Of a stretch of DNA of 64,000 nucleotides, positions 25,564 to 34,257 are shown one piece after another; position 1 is the first letter of the stretch, and each line of letters opens with the position of its first letter. Under the pieces are notes generated by a model, which saw only the letters and a list, made by a program, of their open reading frames with translations, was not told where the DNA came from and ran no database searches. The stretch lies in the NCBI GenBank assembly GCA_017504965.1, contig JAFVQD010000006.1, positions 62,001 to 126,000 on the forward strand, read 5' to 3'. Position numbers and translations under genes: made by a program. The stretch is from Bacteroidales bacterium (GTDB lineage Bacteria > Bacteroidota > Bacteroidia > Bacteroidales > UBA932).

Positions 25564-26487
25564 ATGAATATAGTAGAGAGATTCATAGAGTATATAAGGG
25601 TGGAGAAAAGGTACTCGCCACGCACTTCCGCTCTGTATGAAAGTGCGTTAGGTGATTTCTATGCATTCCAGTTTCCTGACAGGGAAATCTCCGGCATCGC
25701 TCAGCAGGAGCTTCTGGATGCACTCTCGACCACCGCCATCCGCGGCTTCATTGCCCAAGGGCTGGAGGGGGGAATATCCCCCAGGACAATGAACCTCAAA
25801 CTCTCGGCTCTGAGCAGTTTTTGTACCTATCTGGTCTCCTCATCCCTGCTCGATTCAAACCCTGCCAAACGGGTCTTCAGGCCGAAGGAGGGATCAAGGC
25901 TCCCCGTCTTCTACACCGAGGGGGCACTCGAAAAGTATCTGGCCGAGACACCCCCGGATGATGCCCCATTCCATAAAATAAGGAACAGGATGATGATCCT
26001 CGTGATGTACGGCACCGGGATGAGGCGGAGCGAGATCGTGAATCTGATGGAGAAAAACTTCGATCAGGGGAGAAAAGTGTTCCATATCGTGGGAAAAGGT
26101 GATAAAATGAGAGAAATTCCTGTTCCCATTTCAATATGTGAAGAAATTTTATTATATTTGAAGAGAATTAAGATTGAGTTTCCGGAGGGGGTAGATGGAA
26201 AGTTCTTTGTTACAGATAAAGGAAAGGCTGTCTATCCGGGTTTTGTGGATAAAGTGGTCAAGGAGGAGCTCAGCGGGCTTGAAGGGTTTTCAGGGAGGAA
26301 GTCCCCCCACGTCCTGAGGCACTCCATCGCCACTCATCTTATGAACCACGGGGCCGATCTTAACAGCATAAAAGAGATGCTTGGGCACTCATCACTTGCG
26401 GCTACGCAGGTCTACACCCACACATCCTTTGAGCAGCTCAAAAACACATTTTTAACCGCCCATCCAAGGGCAAAAAAACGGAGGTAA
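25564..26487 (+). CDS. xerD: Tyrosine recombinase, XerC/XerD type
   Basis: The 307-residue protein has the SAM-like N-terminal domain (IEYIRVEKRYSPRTSALYES) and a complete catalytic domain: the first Arg in YGTGMRRSEIVNL, Lys in VGKGDKMREIPVP, HVLRHSIATHLM with the His-x-x-Arg pair, GHSSLAATQVYTH, and the Tyr nucleophile in that last block. It most likely resolves chromosome dimers at dif. Its conserved place between rpsU and hpf supports a housekeeping role rather than a mobile element. XerC versus XerD cannot be decided from this sequence alone. hpf starts 1 bp after its stop. Confidence 0.88.
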   Translation: MNIVERFIEYIRVEKRYSPRTSALYESALGDFYAFQFPDREISGIAQQELLDALSTTAIRGFIAQGLEGGISPRTMNLKLSALSSFCTYLVSSSLLDSNPAKRVFRPKEGSRLPVFYTEGALEKYLAETPPDDAPFHKIRNRMMILVMYGTGMRRSEIVNLMEKNFDQGRKVFHIVGKGDKMREIPVPISICEEILLYLKRIKIEFPEGVDGKFFVTDKGKAVYPGFVDKVVKEELSGLEGFSGRKSPHVLRHSIATHLMNHGADLNSIKEMLGHSSLAATQVYTHTSFEQLKNTFLTAHPRAKKRR

Positions 26488-26488
26488 T

Positions 26489-26779
26489 ATGGAAATCAGA
26501 GTTCAATCACTCAAGTTTGATGCAGACCAGAAGCTTCTCGATTTCATCGACAAGAAGCTCGGTAAATTGGAGAAATTTTTCGACAACATCATCAGAGTAG
26601 AGGTCGCACTCTCAGTGGAGCCTGACCACGTAAAGAAGGTAAAGGTCAGGGTAGCTATTCCGGGAGATGATTTGATCGTTGAACGTAGTGCGGCTACATT
26701 TGAAGATGCAGTAAACGACTGCGCAGACCTTCTGAAAGACATGCTTGTTAAAACCAAAGAGAAGAGATTCAACAAATAA
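26489..26779 (+). CDS. hpf: Ribosome hibernation-promoting factor
   Basis: A 96-residue short-form HPF/YfiA protein: MEIRVQSLKFDADQKLLDFI, KKLGKLEKFFDNI, and RVAIPGDDLIVERSAATFED, with a basic C-terminus. It binds the 30S decoding region and inactivates ribosomes in slow growth. It lies 1 bp after the recombinase gene and ends with its own terminator at 26797-26827, so xer and hpf form a short operon. Length fits the short form without dimerisation domain. Confidence 0.93.
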   Translation: MEIRVQSLKFDADQKLLDFIDKKLGKLEKFFDNIIRVEVALSVEPDHVKKVKVRVAIPGDDLIVERSAATFEDAVNDCADLLKDMLVKTKEKRFNK

Positions 26780-26796
26780 CAGATAGCAGTGTTCCG

Positions 26797-26827
26797 AAAA
26801 ACCGGCCCCATAAAGGTCGGTTTTTTT
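26797..26827 (+). terminator. Rho-independent terminator after hpf
   Basis: AAAACCGGCC, loop CCATAAA, GGTCGGTTTTTTT: stable stem followed by a T run, 17 bp after the hpf stop. Confidence 0.9.
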
Positions 26828-26850
26828 ATTATAAAATTGATATTTATTTC

Positions 26851-26858
26851 TAATTTTG
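26851..26858 (+). promoter_or_regulatory. Bacteroidetes -7 box for parE
   Basis: TAATTTTG matches TAnnTTTG, 27 bp before the ATG at 26886. A candidate upstream TTG start at 26856 falls inside the box and is rejected. An AAGGAG word lies at 26871-26876. Confidence 0.55.
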
Positions 26859-26885
26859 CCGTTTAAGAAAAAGGAGAAAAAAGAA

Positions 26886-28733
26886 ATGAGTACTATCACC
26901 AAGGATTATAATGATGACGCGATTCAGACGCTGGAGTGGAATGAGCATATCCGACAGAGGCCCGGTATGTATATCGGAAACACCGGAGATGGCTCCCGTC
27001 CGGATGACGGCATATATATCCTTATAAAAGAGGTACTCGACAACTCCATCGATGAGTTCTCTTCAGGATACGGAAAGGAGATCAGAATAGATATTGAAGA
27101 GAATACCGTCACCATTCGCGACTACGGCCGGGGCATCCCCCTCGAGAGTGTCATCGACTGCGCCAGCAAGCTGAATACCGGTGGAAAATTCGACAGTGAT
27201 GTGTTCCAGAAATCGGTAGGTCTTAATGGTGTCGGTCTGAAAGCTGTAAACGCCACATCTTCATATTTCTATATCGAATCGTTCAGAGAAGGGCGCTCAA
27301 AATGGGCAGAGTTCTCTGCGGGAAATATAGTAGACAGCGGTTATCACGAGAATACCGGGGAGAAAAACGGCACTTTTGTAAGATATACAGCAGACGACAA
27401 GGTCTTCCCTTCTTACAGATACAATACCGAGTTTGTGGAGGAGATGGTAAAGAACTACTCCTACCTTAACACAGGGCTCTCCCTCAAATTTAACGGAAAG
27501 GAGTACAAATCGAAGAATGGTCTCCTCGATCTGGTTACAGAGAACCTCGGTTCAGAGACCCTCTACCCCCCTATCCACCTTGTGGGACACGATATCGAAC
27601 TGGTCATCACCCACTCTGACGGTAATGGTGAGGACATCGCCTCATTTGTAAATGGTCAGAACACCACTGAGGGTGGTACCCACCTCTCCGCTTTCAGGGA
27701 GGCTGTGGCCAAGACCATCAAAGAGCACCTCAAGAAAGACTTCGAGCCTGCAGATGTCCGCCAGTCTATGGTGGGAGCCATCAGTATCAGGGTGATCGAG
27801 CCCATCTTCGGAAACCAGACCAAGACCAAACTTAACTCGAAGATGGTCAATGATGAGGTCTCTGTAAGGAATTTCATCGGCGACTTCATCCAGGAGGAGC
27901 TTGACAATTACCTTCATAAACATACAGAGACAGCCACCATCCTTCTGAAGAAGATCCAGGAATCGGAGAAAGAGAGAAAGGCAATATCAGTCATTCAGAA
28001 ATCGACCAAGGAGAAAGTTAAAAAGGCGAGCCTCCATAACAGGAAACTGCGCGACTGCCGCGTTCACTATAGCGACACCAAGAATCCACTCGCATCAGAA
28101 TCTACTCTCTTCATCACTGAGGGTGACTCAGCGAGCGGTTCTATCACCAAAAGTCGCAACGCCACCACCCAAGCTGTATTCAGCCTCCGTGGAAAGCCCC
28201 TCAACTCATATCAGAAGAGCAGCAAGGAGATTTATGGCAATGAGGAGCTCATCCTCCTCAAAGCAGCCCTCAACGTAGATGAGGATCTGGACAATTTGAG
28301 ATACAATAAGATCGTCATCGCTACCGATGCCGATGTCGACGGTATGCACATCCGTCTCCTTCTGATCACTTTCTTCCTCAAATTCTACCCGGAGCTGGTA
28401 AGAAGGAACCACCTATTCATCCTGCAGACACCGCTCTTCAGGGTAAGAAACAAGAAGACTACCCTCTACTGCTATAACGACGAGGAGAAGATGGCTGCCA
28501 TCAAGCAGCTTGGAGCCAATCCCGAGATCACCCGATTCAAAGGTCTGGGTGAGATCTCCCCTGATGAGTTCAAGGAGTTCATCGGTGAAAATATCAGACT
28601 TGAACAGGTTCGTCTGAGTGCAGATGACAATATACCTAACCTACTGGAGTTCTATATGGGTCAGAATACCATAGAACGACAGAACTTTATACGTGAAAAC
28701 CTCCGTTCAGATTTAATATTGGAAATAGTCTAA
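26886..28733 (+). CDS. parE: DNA topoisomerase IV subunit B (GyrB/ParE family)
   Basis: The 615-residue protein has the GHKL ATPase domain (HIRQRPGMYIGNTGDG, EVLDNSIDEF, IRDYGRGIPLESV), the transducer domain and the TOPRIM domain with FITEGDSASG and ATDADVDGMHIR. The C-terminal FKGLGEISPDEFKEF is also conserved. It lacks the roughly 160-residue insert of gyrase B, which favours ParE. Topoisomerase IV unlinks daughter chromosomes. The partner parC is not next to it; an acyltransferase gene follows after 2 bp. The ATG at 26886 is preferred to an upstream TTG inside the promoter. Confidence 0.9.
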   Translation: MSTITKDYNDDAIQTLEWNEHIRQRPGMYIGNTGDGSRPDDGIYILIKEVLDNSIDEFSSGYGKEIRIDIEENTVTIRDYGRGIPLESVIDCASKLNTGGKFDSDVFQKSVGLNGVGLKAVNATSSYFYIESFREGRSKWAEFSAGNIVDSGYHENTGEKNGTFVRYTADDKVFPSYRYNTEFVEEMVKNYSYLNTGLSLKFNGKEYKSKNGLLDLVTENLGSETLYPPIHLVGHDIELVITHSDGNGEDIASFVNGQNTTEGGTHLSAFREAVAKTIKEHLKKDFEPADVRQSMVGAISIRVIEPIFGNQTKTKLNSKMVNDEVSVRNFIGDFIQEELDNYLHKHTETATILLKKIQESEKERKAISVIQKSTKEKVKKASLHNRKLRDCRVHYSDTKNPLASESTLFITEGDSASGSITKSRNATTQAVFSLRGKPLNSYQKSSKEIYGNEELILLKAALNVDEDLDNLRYNKIVIATDADVDGMHIRLLLITFFLKFYPELVRRNHLFILQTPLFRVRNKKTTLYCYNDEEKMAAIKQLGANPEITRFKGLGEISPDEFKEFIGENIRLEQVRLSADDNIPNLLEFYMGQNTIERQNFIRENLRSDLILEIV

Positions 28734-28735
28734 CT

Positions 28736-29299
28736 ATGCTTAATCAGAAAGTAGCAGGATTTCTTCTGAAATCTTTAGGATGGAAAGCCGGTGAGCCTAT
28801 AGCACCGGAGAAAAAATGTATAATTCTTGGTGTCCCCCACACATCTGTATGGGATCTGGTAATATCATACCTATATTATAGATCTGTAGGTGGTGATGCG
28901 AGGGTAATGGTAAAGAAAGAGTTTTTCTTCTGGCCGCTCGGTCCGATTATCAGATGGATGGGCGGTATCCCTGTAGACCGCTCACGTAAGGGGGGTGCGA
29001 CACTTGTCCGTCAGATGGTGGAAGCTTTTGAGAACGAGGAGACATTTCATCTGGCGATAGCTCCTGAGGGGACCAGAAAAGGGGTTAGCAAATGGAAAGC
29101 CGGGTTCCACACCATAGCCCGCACAGCCAATGTACCTGTCTATATGGGTTACTATGACTGGAGAAGAAAAATCGTCGGGAGAGGACAAAAAGTCGAACTC
29201 ACCGACGATGCTAAAGCTGATTTGGCCAGAATCCAGAAGCTCTATCACGAGCTTGACCTCGGTGCCAAATATCCTGAAAATTACAAGACCGGGTATTAG
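28736..29299 (+). CDS. PlsC-family 1-acyl-glycerol-3-phosphate acyltransferase-like protein
   Basis: The 187-residue protein has the glycerolipid acyltransferase motifs in order: the HxxxxD block as GVPHTSVWDLV, MGGIPVDRSRKGG, and IAPEGTRKGVSKWKAGFHTIA. These enzymes transfer an acyl chain to lysophosphatidate or related lipids at the membrane. It is short, with little beyond the catalytic core. It starts 2 bp after parE, so it shares that transcript, and is followed by repeat copy D. The acyl acceptor is not decided by the sequence. Confidence 0.85.
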   Translation: MLNQKVAGFLLKSLGWKAGEPIAPEKKCIILGVPHTSVWDLVISYLYYRSVGGDARVMVKKEFFFWPLGPIIRWMGGIPVDRSRKGGATLVRQMVEAFENEETFHLAIAPEGTRKGVSKWKAGFHTIARTANVPVYMGYYDWRRKIVGRGQKVELTDDAKADLARIQKLYHELDLGAKYPENYKTGY

Positions 29300-29327
29300 A
29301 CAGTCTATCAGCAAGTCAAACTATAGG

Positions 29328-29443
29328 CCTCGGAGATTAGGTTCTGAAGGCCTAAGCACCCGCGCTTGATAGCGGGGGGACCGCCGCGTAAGCGGTGGTG
29401 GGAGTGAGCATTGCGAACGCCTTAAGAAACTAATCCTCCGAGG
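29328..29443 (-). repeat. Inverted-repeat element, copy D
   Basis: A 116-bp element with ends CCTCGGAGATTAGGTTCTG and the mirrored AACTAATCCTCCGAGG. Read on the minus strand it matches copy C, including GCTCACTCCC, the CCCGCTATCAAGCGCGGG hairpin and GTGCTTAGGCCTTCAGAACCT. It sits in the 235-bp gap between the acyltransferase and the nucleotidase; 29444-29534 has no gene but ends with more related G-rich text. Confidence 0.78.
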
Positions 29444-29534
29444 TCGTAAGCCAATAAACGAGCAGTCCGCACCGTAGGTGTGGGAGGGATTGTTTCCTCG
29501 CCAGCACCCGATGGTGAGAGTCCATATAATTATT

Positions 29535-30374
29535 CTACTCAAACTTCAGATCAAGTCTACCAACATATTCACCTTTGGCTCCGGCCTGAAGGATGATTAC
29601 ATCCTTGCCGTCAAGGTTTTGATACACCTTCTCGCTCTTGAGGAATGTATGTGAGTGGCCCCCTACTATGATGTCGATATTCCTGGTATTTTTAGCCAGA
29701 TTGATATCTGAAGCGGCCTTGGGGTTCTGCGCACTGTAGCCCAGATGTGACAGAGCGATCACCAGATCGCACCCCTGCTCCTCTTTTAGCATTTTGGCCA
29801 ACTCATTCGACACCTCCACAGGATTCTGGAACTCAAGTCCCTGACGGGCTTTGGCCGACACATTTGATTTTATATTGACCAGCAGTCCGAAGATACCGAT
29901 CTTCAGACCACCTTTTTTAACCACCACATAAGGCTTCACATACTCGGCAAGGGGGGTCTGCGAAAAGTCGTAATTGGCACAGACCACAGGGAACTCAGCC
30001 ATAGCGAGTCTTCTGGCCAACTCCTCCTGCCCGTTATCGAACTCGTGATTACCCAGACAAGCTACATCATAGCCCATCGCATTCATCAGCTCTATCTCCA
30101 TATCACCTTTAAAGACAGTAAAATATGGCGTACCCTGATCCCAGTCTCCTGCATCCAGGATCAGAACATTCTTATTCTCTTTTCTCACCTTATCGAAATA
30201 CTCTGCCCGACGGTCTACACCGGCAAGCCCCTTGCCATATCCAGAACGGATAGGCTCTATCTGCGAGTGAGTATCATTGGTATGGAGAATCACCAGCTCC
30301 TTCGAGCCCACTGAGGCACAGCTGCTCAAAAGAGCCACTGCTGCTACAACACCTGCTATAAATCTTCTTTTCAT
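29535..30374 (-). CDS. 5'-nucleotidase N-terminal metallophosphatase, lipoprotein
   Basis: The 279-residue protein is the calcineurin-like metallophosphatase half of UshA/5'-nucleotidase. A lipoprotein signal (AAVALLSSCAS) is followed by the metal-binding motifs ILHTNDTHSQIEP, LDAGDWDQGTPYF, LGNHEFDNG and IVGGHSHTFL. In most bacteria the C-terminal substrate-binding domain is on the same chain; here it is the separate gene immediately upstream (30384-31130), 9 bp away. The pair should hydrolyse extracytoplasmic nucleotides or sugar nucleotides. A two-gene arrangement is common in Bacteroidetes. Confidence 0.88.
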   Translation of the reverse strand: MKRRFIAGVVAAVALLSSCASVGSKELVILHTNDTHSQIEPIRSGYGKGLAGVDRRAEYFDKVRKENKNVLILDAGDWDQGTPYFTVFKGDMEIELMNAMGYDVACLGNHEFDNGQEELARRLAMAEFPVVCANYDFSQTPLAEYVKPYVVVKKGGLKIGIFGLLVNIKSNVSAKARQGLEFQNPVEVSNELAKMLKEEQGCDLVIALSHLGYSAQNPKAASDINLAKNTRNIDIIVGGHSHTFLKSEKVYQNLDGKDVIILQAGAKGEYVGRLDLKFE

Positions 30375-30383
30375 AACACCTTA

Positions 30384-31130
30384 CTATTTTTTAATCACCA
30401 CTCTGCCATCCGGTTTATTATTGAAAATATACCCGGCATCAGACTTGTCCTTAATATATTTCACCACTCCATCTCTCACGAAAATGTCTGAATAGACTAT
30501 CTCGCCTGCCCCCTTACGGAGGTTAAGGGAGTCGCCGCCATCCAGAAGGAAATCGATAGTGACCAGTTTGTACATCTTCTTGTCATTAAGTTTCTCTCCA
30601 CCGATATAGCATTTGGTCAGTCTCCCATCCTTCACCTCTATCTCTACACCACCCAGAGCCTCGAACCTCCCCCTCTTGGCAAAATTCTTCATTATCTCAC
30701 GGACCCTATACCCGGGCATCTCCACTATCACGAGGGCATTGTCAAATGGGAATACCGAGAATATATCGTATACCCTTATTGCCCCCTGGGGCAATTCAGA
30801 CCTGATCCCTCCGAAGTTGGTGAGCGAAAATGCCTTGTCCCCCTCCTTCAAAAGGGGCTTGGCCGAAAATAGAAGGGCGTCTGCAGCCAAGTTCGAAAGG
30901 CCGCTCTCCGGATTGCCTTTGGCCATCTCCTCTGACGAATACCCGACAATCTCCATAAGTGCCTCGATCCCCGGCTGGTACTTGGCTATAATCTCCTCCA
31001 CCTTAGAGGTACCCTCCTTCATCCAGGTAGTATCCATCGGGACCCTCTCCCACTTATAGGTAAAACTCTGTGCCGAGGCAGAGAGCACGGCTCCGGCAAG
31101 GAGCGCTAAAGCAATAAATATTCTCTTCAT
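30384..31130 (-). CDS. 5'-nucleotidase C-terminal domain protein
   Basis: A 248-residue secreted protein with signal peptide (FIALALLAGAVLSASAQ). Its body is the 5'-nucleotidase C-terminal domain: ESGLSNLAADALL, SLTNFGGIRSELPQGAIRV and IFSVFPFDNALVIVEMPG, which form the nucleoside-binding pocket, and TIDFLLDGGDS. It has no metal site of its own and needs the downstream metallophosphatase. I chose the ATG at 31130, which begins the signal peptide; an upstream in-frame start at 31166 would run into the permease gene. It follows the ABC permease gene after 2 bp. Confidence 0.85.
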   Translation of the reverse strand: MKRIFIALALLAGAVLSASAQSFTYKWERVPMDTTWMKEGTSKVEEIIAKYQPGIEALMEIVGYSSEEMAKGNPESGLSNLAADALLFSAKPLLKEGDKAFSLTNFGGIRSELPQGAIRVYDIFSVFPFDNALVIVEMPGYRVREIMKNFAKRGRFEALGGVEIEVKDGRLTKCYIGGEKLNDKKMYKLVTIDFLLDGGDSLNLRKGAGEIVYSDIFVRDGVVKYIKDKSDAGYIFNNKPDGRVVIKK

Positions 31131-31132
31131 AA

Positions 31133-32479
31133 TTAGTATTTTATCCATTTCCAAAGATCTTTCCAAGAGGCCTTTTTGCCATACATCAGAATACCTATTC
31201 TGTAGATCTTGCCAGAGAGGTAGACGATAGCCAGGAAGGTTACCAGCAGCAGACCGATAGAGAGCAGCAGCTCCCAGGTAGGTACTGCACCCTCAAACGG
31301 GATACGGGCAAGCATCACCATAGGTGAGGTGAACGGGATCATCGATGCCCAGAATGAGAGTGAGCTCTCCGGGTGCTCAAATGTGTGCAGCATAATGAAC
31401 AGCCCTATGATCAATGGCAATGATATAGGGAGGGTAAGCTGCTGGGTGTCTGCCTCATTTTCCACAGCAGAGCCTACAGCTGCAAACATAGCTGCATACA
31501 ATAGATAACCCAATACAAAATAGATAAGGAAGCATCCGATGATATAAGGGAAGTTTATCTGCGAGAGGGCACCCATAATGTCTGCCATAGGGCCGCTTGG
31601 TGCAGCAGCTGCCGCTGCAATAGCCTCTGCATCCACACCCGCCATCTGTGTCACCTGCTCAGTGCCGCCTGTAAAGAACTCTGGACCCATAATAGCCTGA
31701 AAACCGAACACCAGCACTACTGTGAGAACCACCCAGATAAGGAATTGTGTCACAGCTACACCGGCCACACCGAAGATCTTGCCGAGCATCAGGTCAAAAG
31801 GCTTCACAGAAGAGACTATCACCTCCACGATACGGTTTGACTTCTCCTGGATAACGCTGTTCATCACCATATTACCGAACATAAAGACGAAGATGTATAT
31901 GAAGAAACTCATAATGTATGACAGAGCCATACTTATCTCCACCATAGATTTCTTCGCATCACCCTCATCGCTTATGGTATAGGCTGAGATCCTTACATCA
32001 GATTTGACATCCTCGAGAATCTTATCGAGATTCTCTATATCATAAGACTCCAGTTTATACGCTTCGATAGCCGAATTTACACTGTTTTTGATATTGGATT
32101 TGAGCTCCATATTCATCTGTTTCTCAGAATATGCTGTCACACTCACATCCTTATTCTCATCCAGAGGAGAGATCTCTACGATGGCATAAGCCCCTGTAGC
32201 GGCAAAGTTTGCCTTTAGGGAGTCTACCGACACACCTTCAAGCACCTCATAGTCCACAAGCTCAGAATCGGTAAGTGTAGGTGCCACTATACCAGAATGG
32301 TCCAATACCATCACTTTACGCACCTCATCATCACCTCCCATCAGCATTACTACAGATGGGATCACCATAAGGGCTGCAAAGAGGATAGGTGTAAGTATTG
32401 TAGTGAAAATGAATGATTTCTTCTTGACACGGATACTGTATTCACGACCGGCCACCAATCTTATTTTTCCAAAGTTCAT
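31133..32479 (-). CDS. ABC-2 type exporter permease (NatB-like)
   Basis: The 448-residue protein has the NatB/ABC-2 layout: one N-terminal membrane helix (FIFTTILTPILFAALMVIPS), a periplasmic domain of about 140 residues, then five or so membrane segments including FFIYIFVFMFGNMVMNSVIQ EKSNR and PISLPLIIGLFIMLH (broken here only by a space). It pairs with the ATPase gene that ends 1 bp upstream. Substrate may be sodium, an antibiotic or a lipid; not determinable. The ATG at 32479 (MNFGKIRLVAGREY) is chosen over 32497, which overlaps the ATPase gene. The 5'-nucleotidase genes follow closely. Confidence 0.85.
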   Translation of the reverse strand: MNFGKIRLVAGREYSIRVKKKSFIFTTILTPILFAALMVIPSVVMLMGGDDEVRKVMVLDHSGIVAPTLTDSELVDYEVLEGVSVDSLKANFAATGAYAIVEISPLDENKDVSVTAYSEKQMNMELKSNIKNSVNSAIEAYKLESYDIENLDKILEDVKSDVRISAYTISDEGDAKKSMVEISMALSYIMSFFIYIFVFMFGNMVMNSVIQEKSNRIVEVIVSSVKPFDLMLGKIFGVAGVAVTQFLIWVVLTVVLVFGFQAIMGPEFFTGGTEQVTQMAGVDAEAIAAAAAAPSGPMADIMGALSQINFPYIIGCFLIYFVLGYLLYAAMFAAVGSAVENEADTQQLTLPISLPLIIGLFIMLHTFEHPESSLSFWASMIPFTSPMVMLARIPFEGAVPTWELLLSIGLLLVTFLAIVYLSGKIYRIGILMYGKKASWKDLWKWIKY

Positions 32480-32480
32480 A

Positions 32481-33401
32481 TTATTTAGCCTCCCCACTTA
32501 CAAGTTTAATGAATATATCGTTCATACTTGGGATAAGTTCACGGAATGATATCACATCCTGAGTATACTTAAGTATATCTGACAGGACAGCTCCCGACTT
32601 CACATCGCGGTCCATCTCTATGATGGCCCTTCTGTTCCCTTTGTGCTCCTCGTCGTACACATTCTTCACGAGATGGGATTCGGCGAAATTGAGTGCTTCT
32701 GTCCCTCTATAGATAAGCTCCACCTGGTTCTGTCCGTGTTCGTGACGGATCTGGTCCACACCTCCGGTCACGATGAGTTTCGACTTATTGATCAGGGCGA
32801 TCTCATCGCATAGTGCCTCTACAGATTCCATATTGTGGGTAGAGAGGATTATGGATGTCCCCTTCTCCTTAAGCGCCAGAATCTCATCACGGATAAGCTG
32901 TGCATTTACAGGGTCGAAGCCGGAGAAAGGCTCATCGAGGATAAGAAGCTTAGGCTGATGGAGAACAGTGGTGATGAACTGCACCTTCTGGGCCATACCT
33001 TTTGAAAGCTCTTCCACTTTCTTGCCCCACCACGACTGGATACTGAACTTGACAAACCATTTCTTAAGTTCTTTTTCTGCCTGGGCAGAGGTCATCCCTT
33101 TAAGGCGTGCCAGATACATAGCCTGCTCTCCCACCTTCATCTTTTTATAGAGGCCACGCTCTTCAGGGAGGTAACCTATCTTATACACATCGTCAGGCTG
33201 GGCCTCATTTCCACCGAAATAGACCTGGCCGGCATCAGGAATGGTTATCTGATTGATAATACGGATGAGGGTAGTCTTACCGGCCCCATTTGGACCGAGC
33301 AGTCCAAAAATCTTACCCTCAGGGACTGCTATGGAGACATCATCAAGAGCTCTGAAATTACCGAACTGCTTGACGATCCCCTTACATTCAATCACATTCA
33401 T
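32481..33401 (-). CDS. ABC transporter ATPase (NatA-like)
   Basis: The 306-residue ATPase has Walker A GPNGAGKTTLI, the Q-loop region, signature ELSKGMAQKVQF (LSKGM variant of LSGGQ, usual in ABC-2 exporters), Walker B LLILDEPFSGFDPVN and the H-loop STHNM. A C-terminal extension of about 80 residues is typical of NatA relatives. It energises the permease encoded 1 bp downstream. Start at ATG 33401; the TTG at 33407 is rejected because the promoter just upstream makes a short leader to this ATG. First gene of a four-gene run with the two nucleotidase genes. Confidence 0.92.
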   Translation of the reverse strand: MNVIECKGIVKQFGNFRALDDVSIAVPEGKIFGLLGPNGAGKTTLIRIINQITIPDAGQVYFGGNEAQPDDVYKIGYLPEERGLYKKMKVGEQAMYLARLKGMTSAQAEKELKKWFVKFSIQSWWGKKVEELSKGMAQKVQFITTVLHQPKLLILDEPFSGFDPVNAQLIRDEILALKEKGTSIILSTHNMESVEALCDEIALINKSKLIVTGGVDQIRHEHGQNQVELIYRGTEALNFAESHLVKNVYDEEHKGNRRAIIEMDRDVKSGAVLSDILKYTQDVISFRELIPSMNDIFIKLVSGEAK

Positions 33402-33422
33402 CGTCAATATAGTTTAATCATA

Positions 33423-33453
33423 CAAATATATCCTATTTGACGAAAAAATCAAA
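33423..33453 (-). promoter_or_regulatory. Bacteroidetes promoter of the ABC exporter operon
   Basis: On the minus strand TTTG (33450-33453), 19-bp spacer, TATATTTG (33423-33430), 21 bp before the ATPase ATG: a textbook pair. Confidence 0.78.
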
Positions 33454-33459
33454 GATTAA

Positions 33460-34257
33460 CTACTGATACATCTTCAGTCTCTGGACATACGCACGCTGGA
33501 GGATGCCGTTTTCGAGGAGGGCGTCGAGGGTGAACGAGGCAGAGTCGACGGTGCGTCGGTAGCGGTCGATACCCCGGGCCGCGTATTTGCCGATGTACGG
33601 ATGTCTGGCCATAGAATCTACTGGCATATGATACAGATCCAGAGGAATTATCAGCGAAGTGTCGACATAGACCCTGTCAGCGAAGCCGACAAACCTCGCC
33701 GAATCTATCCCGTATATATCCATCAGCTGCTCCTCAGAGGCAAAAGATCCCCCAAGCCTCTCCCTGAACTCAACTATCTTCCGGGCATAATAGCCTCCGA
33801 TACCGTAGAGGGTCATCAATGCTGTGGTATCTGCGCTGTTCAACTCTACCTTAGGTTTGGGCTTACGGACCGGTCTGGGAGGGAGCTTCTCAAGCGAGAA
33901 GGTCCTCGCCACCACTCCGGAGAGGTTCTTTGACTGTACGGCTGAAGTCCCTGTTTGCTGAGGGCCTTTCCGTTGCCCTCCCGGCAATGCCCCATCCGAC
34001 GGCACTCCATCACTTTTCCGCGACTGATTTTGACCAAATTCAGTCGCAGAGCCACCGCCACCGGTCACAGATGACTCACCACCAGTCGCAGACGACTCCC
34101 CTCCCTCCTCGGAAGAGACCGCGGCCAGCTCCTTATTGTATTTTCTGATCTCAATGACCTTCGCCACGAAGAAGGCAAACTGCAGCGAGAGGAATATGAA
34201 TACAAGTGCTATTAAACCTACCGAAAGTCTATTGGATATTTTCTCTTTTTCCCACAT
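33460..34257 (-). CDS. Membrane-anchored helix-hairpin-helix (ComEA-like) protein
   Basis: The 265-residue protein has one N-terminal membrane helix (VGLIALVFIFLSLQFAFFVA), a low-complexity Gly/Ser/Thr linker with near-repeats of GGESSATGGESSVTGGGG (residues 52-69), a proline/lysine stretch, then helix-hairpin-helix units (VELNSADTTALMTLYGIGGY, QLMDIYGIDSARF, ALLENGIL) from about residue 135 to 265. Such domains bind DNA without sequence preference in ComEA, but in Bacteroidetes the function of this family is not known. It overlaps the 3' end of rsmI by 29 bp, indicating coupled translation. Confidence 0.8.
   Translation of the reverse strand: MWEKEKISNRLSVGLIALVFIFLSLQFAFFVAKVIEIRKYNKELAAVSSEEGGESSATGGESSVTGGGGSATEFGQNQSRKSDGVPSDGALPGGQRKGPQQTGTSAVQSKNLSGVVARTFSLEKLPPRPVRKPKPKVELNSADTTALMTLYGIGGYYARKIVEFRERLGGSFASEEQLMDIYGIDSARFVGFADRVYVDTSLIIPLDLYHMPVDSMARHPYIGKYAARGIDRYRRTVDSASFTLDALLENGILQRAYVQRLKMYQ

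Noticed and set aside
29321..29542. 73-codon minus-strand frame over repeat copy D
   Set aside because: Overlaps the inverted-repeat element entirely, with the same reading as the frame over copy C; repeat-derived.
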